Made by a program: the position numbers and the translations under genes. Positions 8,535 through 18,016 of a stretch of DNA of 64,000 nt are shown one piece after another. The stretch comes from a virus: IMG/VR virus record IMGVR_UViG_3300047557_002741, positions 1 through 64,000 of that record; one strand, written 5' to 3'. Position 1 is the stretch's first letter; each line of letters opens with the position of its first letter. The notes under the pieces are model-generated. The model was not told where the DNA came from and did not search any database. It worked only from the letters and a program-made list of their open reading frames with translations.

Positions 8535-11207
8535 TTATTTTGCCCCTAATGCGATAATAAATGGTGTTACTGTATTTAGCAGACTGCGCTCAAATGCTCT
8601 TCCACGAATGGTACCTGTTGCTTGATCAATAATTAAATCTTCACCAATAGCAAAGTTACCATCCTGGTCTGTACTTGTATAAACAACTTCACCGCCGTTT
8701 ATTTTAATAACTTCATTTGCCTGAATTGTCACACCACCAGTTGAAGGTCTTGCAAATTCAATAGTATTTCCTGCGCCAATATATTCAAAAGAATGTGAAG
8801 AAACAATTTGCAAACTTTGACGAGAAAGAAATACTGTTGTTCCAATTCCAACTTCGTTATTAAGTGATTGAGCAAGTGTTACTGTAGAAATTCCCCCAGA
8901 AGGAGCAGTTGCAGATCTAACCTGATAATAAACAGGTCTAAAGTTTGCAACTCCGGTCGCAGTGTTTATACCAGACTGAGGAGCACTAAAAGTAACAATT
9001 CCAATATTATCAATTGAACGATAATTTCTACCATTACCAATCATATTTACTGCAACAACAGATCCGTTTGATATATCAGTAAATGCTTCTGCAATAATTT
9101 CAGATGGTCCTGTTGGAGTAGCAAATGTTATAGTTGGTGCTTCAGTATAACCAGAACCACCATTAGTAATAGTTACACTTTCAATCTCATAGTACAATTC
9201 GCCAAAATACAATGCTTGTCCAGAATAAGGTCTTTGATTTCCTATTCCGCTGATTACAAATGAAACATCGCCTTCTGATGCATTTTGAGAAACTTCTCCA
9301 GTATAATGATATGAAGAAAGAGTTGTTGCATCAGATACTCCCTCGGAAACCAAACCTTTGGTTCCAAAAGATGAGTTTGAGTTAGTAATATCACACTGAC
9401 CACCAGAACCAGTATATATTGCAATATCATCACAGATAGTAAATATAGAAACTAATTGAGTATATGCACCATTTGTGATTGAAACTCCAATTCCACCTTG
9501 ATTATATTGAGTATAAGAATCAACACTCATCATTCCTGTGATTCCCATATCATCTTTATCACCAGGATCTGCGTTGAATCCATCAGCTTTCATTCCAATA
9601 CTGTTTGGAATGAAATTAGTGCAGTTACGAACATAAGGACCCTTTGTTACATTTCCAACTCCTTGTGATGGACTCGAAGATGGATCAAGAATACCAGAAT
9701 TAAAAGCACCATCATTGCCAGGATAATTAGTAGTAATTCCAGAGGCATTAAACCCAACATCAATAATTGTAGTGACAACACCAACGCAAGAATAAATTGC
9801 AGAAACTACATTCGCACAACCATCAATACTTTGATTTCCATATGCACCATCTGGTTGCATACTCAAATCTCTGACTTGAGTAAATTCGCTTTGATAATTT
9901 CCTGTCCATAAAACATTATTAATACAGGATTTTGCAATTCCAGCAGAATAATTGAGGACATCAATTATCTCAGATGAAAATCCAACATATTGTGTATAGT
10001 GAGTAATTCCAACTCCAACACATTTTGAATTTCCACCTCTAGTAATATCGTGACAAACTGCTCTAAATGCAGTTTTAATTCCACTGGTCACAGTAGAAAC
10101 TCCAGCAGACAAAACTAAAGCAGGAGATTTGTAATCAGTGCTTGTTAAATAACCAACTGCTTCTGATGCAATAAAATCTAAATTATAACGAATCATTCTT
10201 GCTGCATCAAAAAATCTATCAGATGCAACACCTACAAGAGGTTTAAATGCAACTACCGCTGCTCCATTAGTTGCACTTTGTCCTTGGAATGATAAATCCG
10301 TTAAGTGTGTTCCATTTGTGACCCAAAATAAATCAGATCCAGGATTTAAAGGAGTCACTATACAGTTTCTTAATTCCGCTCCCTCAATAGAAACATTTTC
10401 TGGAAGTGTAATTGGATTATCCTCAATATAAGTTCCAGGAGAAACTTTTACAGTATCTCCAGAACTTGTGATTCCAACAGCATTTTTAATTGTTTTTTTA
10501 GCAGCATTGAGACTTAATCCATCTTTACTATCATCTCCATTCATTGCAACATAAACAGTTTTTCCTGGAGGATTGTCAATTGGTTCTATAGTAATATTAA
10601 CTTTATTGGCAGAAGCACTTGTAACAGTTACTCCGTTACCAACAAAATTAAAAATATTAACGTCATTTGCTACAGTTACATTGTTTTTTTGGACAGTAAT
10701 GCCTATACCAGAGATGGGAAGTACATCATTAGTGATAATTTCAACAACTTCACCTCCAAAACAAGGTTCATTTAATATAATTTGATTACCAGTGTCGTCA
10801 TTAAATTCACTAGAATTAAGTTTTACGCCATTTATGTAAACTTCTACGTTATTTGGTAAAAAATCTAAATCATAAAAAGTAGTTTGTCCAGGAAATGCAT
10901 AGACAATATTAGAGTTTCTTACGTATTTTTTCCAGGTTACTCCAACACCTGTAGAAATTAAAAAAGCTCCAGCAAGTCCAGAATCTTCTCCGGTTATAAT
11001 TTTTCCGGATAAATTTAAATCATTAATAAATGCAGTATCAGGAACGTGTAAACCACTGCTAATTCCAACATCACCCTCTACATTAAGAATATACTGTAAA
11101 TTATTTGTGGTACCAATACCTACTTTATTATCTTCTGCATTAGCAAAGATTAAGTTGTTATCAACTTCTAGTCCGTGTTTGACGACAAAATTCTTATTAA
11201 TTGCCAT
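8535..11207 (-). CDS. Large beta-helix-like tail fibre protein
   Basis: The 890-residue protein starts with a fibre-type head (NKVGIGTTNNLQYILNVEGDVG) and a segment LPNNVEVYINGVKLNSSEF typical of phage fibre linkers. From about residue 215 comes a right-handed beta-helix signature (KTVYVAMNGDDSKDGLS, AAKKTIKNAVGITSSGDTVKVSPGTYIEDNPI), the DUF1565/pectate-lyase-like fold used by many phage tailspikes. The C-terminal third has repeated GIGN and TVTLAQSLNNEVGIGTTVFL blocks. Likely a receptor-binding or baseplate-attached fibre. It shares the beta-helix head motif and the QVVSIF/GSNSNFG-type tract with the 1727-residue neighbour, so the two are probably diverged paralogues. Confidence 0.75.
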   Translation of the reverse strand: MAINKNFVVKHGLEVDNNLIFANAEDNKVGIGTTNNLQYILNVEGDVGISSGLHVPDTAFINDLNLSGKIITGEDSGLAGAFLISTGVGVTWKKYVRNSNIVYAFPGQTTFYDLDFLPNNVEVYINGVKLNSSEFNDDTGNQIILNEPCFGGEVVEIITNDVLPISGIGITVQKNNVTVANDVNIFNFVGNGVTVTSASANKVNITIEPIDNPPGKTVYVAMNGDDSKDGLSLNAAKKTIKNAVGITSSGDTVKVSPGTYIEDNPITLPENVSIEGAELRNCIVTPLNPGSDLFWVTNGTHLTDLSFQGQSATNGAAVVAFKPLVGVASDRFFDAARMIRYNLDFIASEAVGYLTSTDYKSPALVLSAGVSTVTSGIKTAFRAVCHDITRGGNSKCVGVGITHYTQYVGFSSEIIDVLNYSAGIAKSCINNVLWTGNYQSEFTQVRDLSMQPDGAYGNQSIDGCANVVSAIYSCVGVVTTIIDVGFNASGITTNYPGNDGAFNSGILDPSSSPSQGVGNVTKGPYVRNCTNFIPNSIGMKADGFNADPGDKDDMGITGMMSVDSYTQYNQGGIGVSITNGAYTQLVSIFTICDDIAIYTGSGGQCDITNSNSSFGTKGLVSEGVSDATTLSSYHYTGEVSQNASEGDVSFVISGIGNQRPYSGQALYFGELYYEIESVTITNGGSGYTEAPTITFATPTGPSEIIAEAFTDISNGSVVAVNMIGNGRNYRSIDNIGIVTFSAPQSGINTATGVANFRPVYYQVRSATAPSGGISTVTLAQSLNNEVGIGTTVFLSRQSLQIVSSHSFEYIGAGNTIEFARPSTGGVTIQANEVIKINGGEVVYTSTDQDGNFAIGEDLIIDQATGTIRGRAFERSLLNTVTPFIIALGAK

Positions 11208-11241
11208 CGGGTTTCACTCTCCACCCCTTTTTATTATTAGT

Positions 11242-11249
11242 TATTTATA
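11242..11249 (-). promoter_or_regulatory. T4-type late promoter TATAAATA
   Basis: A perfect TATAAATA on the minus strand 35 nt before the ATG at 11207, followed by a GGTGGAG ribosome binding site. This is the gp55-type late promoter sequence; it should start the fibre gene operon. Confidence 0.75.
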
Positions 11250-11270
11250 AGTTTTTAAGTTTGTTAAAAA

Positions 11271-14200
11271 TTAAGAACTAGCGCCTTTTATAATAGAAAA
11301 ATTAATCACTGGAGCAGCTGCTGATGTTTGTGCAGATGGAGTATAGATAGCAATTTTAAATGACCCAGAGTTCACCTCAGAAACATAAATGATATATTGT
11401 CCAGCCGATCCACCGGACTTATGATTAACTATTATTGTATCTGTTGCATCAACCAAATTATTAGAAACAGTAAATACATCAACAAGACCTGAAGTAGTTG
11501 TTTTACTAAATGATGTTATAGATCCAGTCAATGCGTTTAACGTTACAGTATTAGTACGCGCTCCAGTCTGAATTACAGATCCTCCAGATCCAGATGCATA
11601 TCCAACACCTATACCGATTTTACCAAATTTTTGCCATTCATTACTGCTAGTATAAACCCATCCAAGATAATCAACATTAGATGGATTTGAATTATACTGA
11701 ACATCACCGGGATTGCCAGCAAAAGATGGTGTTGAAATACCTACAGTATATTTTCTAGAAATATCAACATCACCTTGAAGATACAATGAATTTGCTTCAA
11801 TACCTTTTAATGAAGTAGAGGTAATTTTATTATTAAAAACAACAGGTCCATCAAATTCAGAAACAATATTTGAATCAGGACCACCTTCAACTCTTAAAGA
11901 ACGACTAATTGATGCCTCAAGTGGAGTAAGAACATCAAATCCTACATTAACTCCACCAATTCCAAGATCTTCACCGGTAACAGTTGGAATAGGAGCATCA
12001 AAAACTTCTTCTTGTCCTGTTGCAGAATTAACTTTTTTATTTCCAGTGTAAAAATCTCCATCAGCATTCATTGCAGTAAAGATTGCAATACCACCATCAG
12101 TTTTGGTGCATTGTGCTAACAATTCTTCTTGTGGAGAAAGATTTCTATCTTGTCTTTCAGGAAATGCGGTGGAATAATTACCAGGTCCATAACCAAGATA
12201 TTCAAATGTATGAGCAGAGGCACGAATGAGAGAATTCCTACGAAGTTCAATTGGACGTGGTTTAATTCTTTTTACAACAGCACCAGAATTATGAGTAGAT
12301 GTTCTAGTTCCAAGTAATCCACGATATACAGTAACTGGATTCCCAGTCACATCAGTTCTAATTCTCATAATTTCATTATCTATGAGCAAATAATCGCCAA
12401 TATTAAAATTAAAGTTAGTTACATTTGAAATTGAAATAGTGGAAGCAGAAATTGTAACTGATGCAGAAATTGTAGTTGTAATTCCAGCATATTCAGCAAT
12501 TAAACGACCGGAAGTATTTTCAGTTGTAGGAAGAATATTTCCACCAAACGAAGAATATGCTGGAGAATAAACAAAAATAGTTCCAGAAGTTGATGGTGTA
12601 GGAGTGCTTATTCCAGCATTAATTGTAAATGAAGTTGTTGTTCCAACGCTTTTAATTATGAAATCATTATTAAATAAATTATTGTTTGCTCCACCAAGAC
12701 GAATTTTATTATCAACTTGCAATCCGTGACTTTGTGGTGTTACGACAGTTGCAATTCCTGTAGTATTATTATGTGTTAAGGAGAAAACATTTAATGTTCT
12801 ACCAGTAAGAATTACGTTTGCAGTAGAAGCAACTGTTAAACCAATACCAGTGGTAGAAGCAGACGAAACAGTAGATGCCGATGAAACTACAATTTGTTTT
12901 GGACTATTAACCGCAGTAATTCTATAAAGAGTATTATAATTCGAATAAGAACTTGGTGAAATTCCTTCAACACTTACAGTGTCATTAAGATTATTATAAA
13001 TGGAACTGACAGTCAAATATCCTTGTTTATGCCCTGTTGTTGTCGCAATACCAACCAATGCCAGGGTATTTCCAATTCCATATGCACTACCACCATCAAT
13101 AATCTTAACAGAAGAAATAACACCACCACTTACAGTAACTCTTGCTGTTGCATGAGATCCAGTTGTTGATCCAGCAAATCCAACAAGATTTACATTATAA
13201 TAGTTTCCATTAACATAATTTGCTCCAGCACTTGTTATTCCAACTCGTGTAATTCTATTAAACCCATGATCAATAGAAGTATAAAAAGTATGTGAAGTTC
13301 CCGAAGAATTTGATATGATTTGTGTTAATCCAACACCAACACCAGTATCAACAAGTTGCTTTGATACATTTTCCTTTGTGATCGAATATTGAGGTTCATT
13401 AATTACAACTTGACCTATTGTATCGGGAAGAGCAAAGGATGTTGCTGCTTGTGGATCTGATGTAGGATTATCTCTATTTGTTTGAGGATAAAGACTTTGA
13501 ACAGGTTGAGAAAACCTTGTAGAATCAAAAGGAGAAACTGATGGAGAATTAGACGAATTTAAAACTAAAAGATGATAGATGCCATCTTGTTTTCCGGAAA
13601 CATATTCTTGAATTTCCTGACTTCTATAAATGTAATAAGTTCCAGGTGTTTTCTTTTTCTTAAAATATGGAAGTGCAGTTGTTCTTGCAGAAGTATCGTT
13701 TGTAAAAGTTCCTGGATCGTCTGTAATTGAAACACTAAATTGTTTTGAACTACTAATTCCAGTAACTGTAGCAGTTCCATTATATCCAGAATTAATGGCA
13801 CCTGTGGTATTATTAGTACTCTTAACATTAATAATCTCTACTTCAGATCCTACATTTAAGTCATGCGGAATTTCAGTAATAATATTAGCAGTTCCACCTG
13901 ACCAATTTGTACTTGCAATGTATCTTGGATTTCTTAATTCTTCTACACTAGATAAAGATGCTGGGGTTGAATTATAAAGATAATTAACTTCAGTATTTGT
14001 TAAACCGATAGAAGAATTAGATTCTTGAATAACATAACCATCAATTGGTGGTCTTGCATTATTTGAAGAGGAAGGAATAACATAGCGTAAACGATAAATC
14101 TTATCAATTAGACCTCTATTATCTGGTTTTCTATTGATATAGGACCTTGGAGTTGCTTGTCCAAGACCAGAGGTTCCTAATGAATTAATAATGTTATAGA

Positions 14201-16454
14201 GAGATCTTTCAGTAGATGCTGTTGCTACATTAATATACCATTGTCCTTGAGTAGAATCATATTGTATAGGATGCCCTATATTTCCTGGTTTTTTATCATT
14301 AACTCTACTAGAAACATTCAAAATTCCACCTTTATTATTCAAAGTAATTGCACTATCACTTAGTGCATCATTAAGAGTTTGTGCTATTTTAATTTGATTT
14401 GCACTTAAAGATGGAGTTGAAGAAGTAATTGCATAATAAACAGTATTATGTGTAAGACCATCGGGAATTTGTCCGTTTTCACTAATTACTCGAACAGATT
14501 CTCCATTAATAAAATTATGATCAGACGTTAATGTTAAAATGTTGCTAGAAATACTATTAACACCAACATTACTTCTACCAACTACAAATTTTTTCTCTGC
14601 ACTAATTTCATTTCCAGTATATTGAGTATTCGGCATAATAATTCTTGCCGAATATATGGATGAAATTCCACTCTGAGAAATTAGTACATTTAGTTGATCA
14701 TTTTCTCTAGCACCAACTCTATACCCATCATAAACATGTTCAGGTGGAACTGATTCATTTTTTTCATTATAAAGATATAATCTATTTGTAGACGCAACTC
14801 CAACAGTTTTTGCTACATCAAAAGCAAGAAATTCTACTCTAACTTCAGAACTTTCATTTTCTTTTGGTGGAATGATATGTGTAATATAACCTACATCATC
14901 TCTAAGAAATGCATCTTTTCTAAATCCAGATGCAACAAGAGATTTTGCACCAAAATTAGAGTTTGAATTATTAATTGATTGATCACCACCAGATTCAGAA
15001 AGAAAATGATTTGCAAATCCAATTGCAAAAACAGAAACTACTTGAATATATGCCTCATTAGAACATTTGATATGATAATTTTCATAAGATGGTTTAAATT
15101 TTGCTCTAGAATCTGATTGAATATTTTCATTTCCGGAAGCAGTATTATCTTGATATACTCCAGAAGTCGAATTATATTTCACAAAAGCATTGCTATCTTT
15201 TTGTAATCCAATTCCAGTGAATTGTGCAATAACCATGCTTTTAAATCCTGCTGCTTTATCACCATCAGCATGTAATCCACACATTCCATATACAGAACGC
15301 ATGGAAATATTAAAAACATATGGAGATGCCGAAGTAACAGTATCTACTGATATATTAACAGTTGCTCCAGTGACTGTAGGAAGTGGATTTTCCGGAGCAT
15401 TTTGAACTTTGTATTGAATATTAGTGGAGTCTACTTTATTAAAAACAACATATTGACCATCATAACCAGAAGCATCAACACCTTGAATTTGAATTGGAGT
15501 ATCTACATCAAATTCTGTTGCATCTTCATCTAAAGTTACTGTAATTGTTGTTGAAGATAAGAGTCCATTACCTGCACGAATACTTGTGATTCCAACTTCT
15601 TCACCTCTAGATCCTACGATGCGATATTCATCAACTTTAGTCTGAATATCAAGACCAGAAGAAGGATAATCTGGTTCAATTTTTCTTCCAGAAGAAGGTC
15701 CATATGCAAGACCAACTTTCTCATAATACATATCCAAATCGGTTCTATCATAAGATAAACCTAATGGATAAAAAGTATCTTTAATTTTTACATTATTCAC
15801 ACCATCTGCATATTCAAATGCAGTTAGTTTATGATGCGAAAAATTAGGAACAAATGCAGTTGTTGTATAATCTAAGTAACAAACGTCATTTGGATCTGCA
15901 TCCAAAACTGAAAATTGCCAGAAATAACATCCGCCAGTTACACGAAAAATAGCAGATCTTTCAATGTTATCGTTTTCGGGATTTGGAACATACTTTGGAC
16001 GAATTCTAGTTTTACGAAGATCCATACCAATGATTGATGTACCACGAGGTACAATCACACCACCATGAATACTATTTAACTTATAAAGAACATTGTCTGA
16101 TCTCGTAAGATCAAATTTGGTAGTTAAATCCCATGCACCAAAATCACTACTACTTTGACCATTTCTTAATCTGTAATTATTTGATCCATCAGGAATCCAT
16201 CCCGGACGATTATCTACAATATGATCACCAGGATAAAGAACGATTGTCGTCTTATTAAATCTATCGTTATCTAATCCAATTTGATAGGAAAATCTTGCTG
16301 CCTCTACAAGAGCACGTTGTAAAGTTTTAAATGGTCTTGTAAGAGAATTTCCTTGATTCTCAATACTATCTGTAGAATCAAGACTATTTGGATCAACATA
16401 GATAATCGTCCCTCTCACTGATTTGAGGAAATTATCAAGACGACTTAATCCCAT
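11271..16454 (-). CDS. Very large virion structural protein (beta-helix-like)
   Basis: At 1727 residues this is the largest gene in the window. The N-terminus (SRLDNFLKSVRGTIIYVDP, then TRPFKTLQRALVEAARFSYQ and TIVLYPGDHIVDNRPGW) is the beta-helix-type start found in a giant structural protein conserved among T4-like cyanophages. The remainder is repetitive and beta-rich, with many GIGLT/TGIATVVTPQSHGL-type segments, an FPERQDRNLSPQEELLAQC block and a fibre-like VNVGFDVLTPLEASISRSLRVEGG block near the C-terminus. No catalytic motif is recognised. It is likely a baseplate-attached fibre or side protein. It is preceded by a late promoter box and probably expressed with the downstream fibres. 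Confidence 0.75.
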   Translation of the reverse strand: MGLSRLDNFLKSVRGTIIYVDPNSLDSTDSIENQGNSLTRPFKTLQRALVEAARFSYQIGLDNDRFNKTTIVLYPGDHIVDNRPGWIPDGSNNYRLRNGQSSSDFGAWDLTTKFDLTRSDNVLYKLNSIHGGVIVPRGTSIIGMDLRKTRIRPKYVPNPENDNIERSAIFRVTGGCYFWQFSVLDADPNDVCYLDYTTTAFVPNFSHHKLTAFEYADGVNNVKIKDTFYPLGLSYDRTDLDMYYEKVGLAYGPSSGRKIEPDYPSSGLDIQTKVDEYRIVGSRGEEVGITSIRAGNGLLSSTTITVTLDEDATEFDVDTPIQIQGVDASGYDGQYVVFNKVDSTNIQYKVQNAPENPLPTVTGATVNISVDTVTSASPYVFNISMRSVYGMCGLHADGDKAAGFKSMVIAQFTGIGLQKDSNAFVKYNSTSGVYQDNTASGNENIQSDSRAKFKPSYENYHIKCSNEAYIQVVSVFAIGFANHFLSESGGDQSINNSNSNFGAKSLVASGFRKDAFLRDDVGYITHIIPPKENESSEVRVEFLAFDVAKTVGVASTNRLYLYNEKNESVPPEHVYDGYRVGARENDQLNVLISQSGISSIYSARIIMPNTQYTGNEISAEKKFVVGRSNVGVNSISSNILTLTSDHNFINGESVRVISENGQIPDGLTHNTVYYAITSSTPSLSANQIKIAQTLNDALSDSAITLNNKGGILNVSSRVNDKKPGNIGHPIQYDSTQGQWYINVATASTERSLYNIINSLGTSGLGQATPRSYINRKPDNRGLIDKIYRLRYVIPSSSNNARPPIDGYVIQESNSSIGLTNTEVNYLYNSTPASLSSVEELRNPRYIASTNWSGGTANIITEIPHDLNVGSEVEIINVKSTNNTTGAINSGYNGTATVTGISSSKQFSVSITDDPGTFTNDTSARTTALPYFKKKKTPGTYYIYRSQEIQEYVSGKQDGIYHLLVLNSSNSPSVSPFDSTRFSQPVQSLYPQTNRDNPTSDPQAATSFALPDTIGQVVINEPQYSITKENVSKQLVDTGVGVGLTQIISNSSGTSHTFYTSIDHGFNRITRVGITSAGANYVNGNYYNVNLVGFAGSTTGSHATARVTVSGGVISSVKIIDGGSAYGIGNTLALVGIATTTGHKQGYLTVSSIYNNLNDTVSVEGISPSSYSNYNTLYRITAVNSPKQIVVSSASTVSSASTTGIGLTVASTANVILTGRTLNVFSLTHNNTTGIATVVTPQSHGLQVDNKIRLGGANNNLFNNDFIIKSVGTTTSFTINAGISTPTPSTSGTIFVYSPAYSSFGGNILPTTENTSGRLIAEYAGITTTISASVTISASTISISNVTNFNFNIGDYLLIDNEIMRIRTDVTGNPVTVYRGLLGTRTSTHNSGAVVKRIKPRPIELRRNSLIRASAHTFEYLGYGPGNYSTAFPERQDRNLSPQEELLAQCTKTDGGIAIFTAMNADGDFYTGNKKVNSATGQEEVFDAPIPTVTGEDLGIGGVNVGFDVLTPLEASISRSLRVEGGPDSNIVSEFDGPVVFNNKITSTSLKGIEANSLYLQGDVDISRKYTVGISTPSFAGNPGDVQYNSNPSNVDYLGWVYTSSNEWQKFGKIGIGVGYASGSGGSVIQTGARTNTVTLNALTGSITSFSKTTTSGLVDVFTVSNNLVDATDTIIVNHKSGGSAGQYIIYVSEVNSGSFKIAIYTPSAQTSAAAPVINFSIIKGASS

Positions 16455-16484
16455 TTTTATTACTTTATAAGTTCCGTTATGGAT

Positions 16485-16491
16485 TATTTAT
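16485..16491 (-). promoter_or_regulatory. Late promoter box ATAAATA
   Basis: Minus strand GATAAATAATCC, 30 nt before the ATG at 16454 and only about 7 nt after the end of a terminator T-run. Confidence 0.55.
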
Positions 16492-16497
16492 CATACA

Positions 16498-16520
16498 AGA
16501 AAACCTCCTAGAAGGAGGTT
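16498..16520 (-). terminator. Rho-independent terminator after the Mom-like gene
   Basis: Minus strand AACCTCCT-TCT-AGGAGGTT, an 8-bp perfect stem with a 3-nt loop, followed by TTCTT. It lies just past the end of the Mom-like gene and abuts the next late promoter. Confidence 0.75.
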
Positions 16521-16540
16521 CTCAGGTCACACTTTTTGGG

Positions 16541-17194
16541 TCACTGTAACGATTCAGTATCGTCTTTTTTATTATACCACCTCTGCTCTTCCCATGTCAA
16601 CTTTTTTTTCAGTTCTTTATCAAATATCATTAAGTATCTGTGCTTCCTACTTCTTTCTCTCCACTCACCCTCTAATCCTTTGATAGGACCTCTTGAGTGT
16701 TTTAGAAAAGAACCATCAGGTTGCTTAATCCAAAAATCCGATTTCTTATCAGTTAAACCGTGATAAGTAAAATTGCAAGCTCTGTATATAGTTCCAAGGT
16801 GGTGATTAGCATCAGCGTAACTAAGAATACAAGAAACGCGGGCATCTTTTCTAAATCTCCTTATACAACGACTGACGAACCAAGATGTGATATTATACTC
16901 TTCTTTTTGAATATCTGGATGTATACAAAGTCGTGAGAGTTCGTAGATACCCTCTTGTTGATTTCTTTCTAGACCAAATGCACCGACTGCTATTTCTGGA
17001 ACTGGGAGACCGCTAAAAATGCAACAACCAACAGACCCGCCAATATTAAGGATGTCTGTGAATGATTTGCGGTAGAGTGAGTAATTATATCCACTTTTGA
17101 AATCTTTTGATTCGTCTTTAAGATAATGATGAGTATAAAGAAGTTCTTTAATTTCTTCTTTACTTACCTTATCTATATAAAAATCTGATTTCAT
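16541..17194 (-). CDS. mom: Mom-like DNA adenine-modification protein (GNAT-related)
   Basis: The 217-residue protein resembles phage Mu Mom. Key blocks are YELSRLCIHP at about 84-93 (Mom has YLELNRMALDD) and LSYADANHHLGTIYRACN at about 124-141 followed by FTYHG (Mom has [24 protein letters not shown]). This is the acetyltransferase-like core used to install a carbamoyl-methyl group on adenine, protecting phage DNA from restriction. A YTHHYLKD segment precedes the core. The basic C-terminus (RERSRKHRYLMIF) may contact DNA. It has its own terminator at 16.5 kb and lies next to tiny genes and tRNAs in an accessory stretch. Family assignment comes from motif reading; the exact modification is inferred. 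Confidence 0.78.
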   Translation of the reverse strand: MKSDFYIDKVSKEEIKELLYTHHYLKDESKDFKSGYNYSLYRKSFTDILNIGGSVGCCIFSGLPVPEIAVGAFGLERNQQEGIYELSRLCIHPDIQKEEYNITSWFVSRCIRRFRKDARVSCILSYADANHHLGTIYRACNFTYHGLTDKKSDFWIKQPDGSFLKHSRGPIKGLEGEWRERSRKHRYLMIFDKELKKKLTWEEQRWYNKKDDTESLQ

Positions 17195-17204
17195 CTAAGT
17201 ATTT

Positions 17205-17378
17205 CTACTCACTTTGTTTGCATTCTAACATATATTCTACAGTGTTTGCTACATCATTCATAGCATCACGCAAAAATGGTTGTTGACCAGATTCTTGCTT
17301 AAGGATTGGTCGTGAGTCATCAGTAAGAATCCAGCGCCATTGTTGCATGTTCTTACAATACCAGAGATTAATTTTCAT
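17205..17378 (-). CDS. Small conserved protein of unknown function
   Basis: Read from the ATG at 17378 this gives 57 residues: MKINLWYCKNMQQWRWILTD, then a DSRPILKQESGQQPFLRDAMNDVANTVEYM segment. A frame extending further upstream exists, but that DNA codes for another small gene in a different frame, so the internal start is preferred. The aromatic-rich first half (W-Y-C-x8-W-x-W) and helical second half look like a real small fold. I do not recognise a family. It lies between the Mom-like gene and a 52-residue gene that it overlaps by 11 nt. Confidence 0.5.
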   Translation of the reverse strand: MKINLWYCKNMQQWRWILTDDSRPILKQESGQQPFLRDAMNDVANTVEYMLECKQSE

Positions 17379-17526
17379 GTTTGAAATATTCGAGTTCGAC
17401 CCAGTTAAGGAGAGTTTGGAATGCTGTAATGGAAGCATTCGTGCAGTTATCATCCTTAAGTTTTTGAACATAATATTCAAGTGCCTCAATGACCATTTGA
17501 CGGTCTTGTTGTGAAATTAATGACAT
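17368..17526 (-). CDS. 52-residue hypothetical protein
   Basis: ATG at 17526 to TAA at 17368 gives MSLISQQDRQMVIEALEYYV, continuing as a helical protein with ASITAFQTLLNWVELEYFK near the end. It is mostly predicted alpha-helix with no membrane segment. The stop overlaps the start of the next small gene by 11 nt. Unknown function; the coupling and the sensible amphipathic composition argue that it is a gene. Confidence 0.55.
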   Translation of the reverse strand: MSLISQQDRQMVIEALEYYVQKLKDDNCTNASITAFQTLLNWVELEYFKHEN

Positions 17527-17546
17527 TTGGAGTTTTATAGAACTCA

Positions 17547-17619
17547 AGCCCCCACTCGGATTCGAACCGAGGACCGCTCGCTTACAAGGCGAGTGCTCTG
17601 GCCACTGAGCTATAGAGGC
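17547..17619 (-). tRNA. tRNA-Thr (UGU)
   Basis: A full cloverleaf of 73 nt on the minus strand: acceptor GCCUCUA paired with UGGGGGC (two G-U pairs), discriminator U, D-arm with GG, anticodon stem CUCGC/GCGAG around loop CUUGUAA (anticodon UGU), 5-nt variable loop and T-arm CUCGG-UUCGAAU-CCGAG. CCA is not encoded. Reads ACA codons, common in this AT-rich phage. Confidence 0.93.
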
Positions 17620-17621
17620 AT

Positions 17622-17891
17622 TTAATCAACAGGCAACATTTCTGGATTTTCCAGATCTAACTCATAAAGCAAAGGATGGCATTCTTCAAGCATTAGATAA
17701 TATGATGCTTGATATAAATCCTCTGGTTCATATCGTCTTTCGTTATCTGCTAATTTGATTAACTCCAAGTCGAATAATGAATCGTCAGGGAGTTCATCAA
17801 AAGTAAAAGGAATTTGGTTTATAAAGTACATTAAAACAATTTGTCTTCCGCGATTGTACCAGACATATGCGGCATCAATTCTGTACTTCAT
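17622..17891 (-). CDS. Conserved hypothetical protein
   Basis: The 89-residue acidic protein (MKYRIDAAYVWYNRGRQIVL, then FTFDELPDDSLFDLELI and a DLYQASYYLMLEEC helix) has no recognised domain. It lies between two tRNA genes and is preceded by a CTAAATA late box, so tRNAs and gene may share a late transcript. Nothing in the sequence indicates a catalytic site. The start is the only ATG in a good position, after an AGGA-rich leader. Confidence 0.55.
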   Translation of the reverse strand: MKYRIDAAYVWYNRGRQIVLMYFINQIPFTFDELPDDSLFDLELIKLADNERRYEPEDLYQASYYLMLEECHPLLYELDLENPEMLPVD

Positions 17892-17915
17892 AGGAGTTTT
17901 CCTACTACTTTTGAT

Positions 17916-17922
17916 TATTTAG
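17916..17922 (-). promoter_or_regulatory. Late promoter box CTAAATA
   Basis: CTAAATAATC on the minus strand, 25 nt before the ATG at 17891 and just after the upstream tRNA gene. Confidence 0.5.
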
Positions 17923-17935
17923 AGGTTAAACCTCA

Positions 17936-18008
17936 TACCCGTGGTGAGATTCGAACTCACGCTTGCGAAATTTTAAGTTTCGTGCCTCTTCCGCTGGGCT
18001 ACACGGGC
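17936..18008 (-). tRNA. tRNA-Leu (UAA), short variable loop
   Basis: A 73-nt cloverleaf: acceptor GCCCGUG/CACGGGU (first pair G-U), discriminator A, 3-bp D-stem GCC/GGC with GG in the loop, anticodon stem CGAAA/UUUCG with loop CUUAAAA (anticodon UAA), variable region CAAGC, T-arm GUGAG-UUCGAAU-CUCAC. The anticodon reads UUA (Leu), yet the variable region is only 5 nt, whereas bacterial tRNA-Leu normally has a long variable arm. Anticodon identity is clear; charging identity is less so. Confidence 0.85.
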
Positions 18009-18016
18009 ATAAAAAC

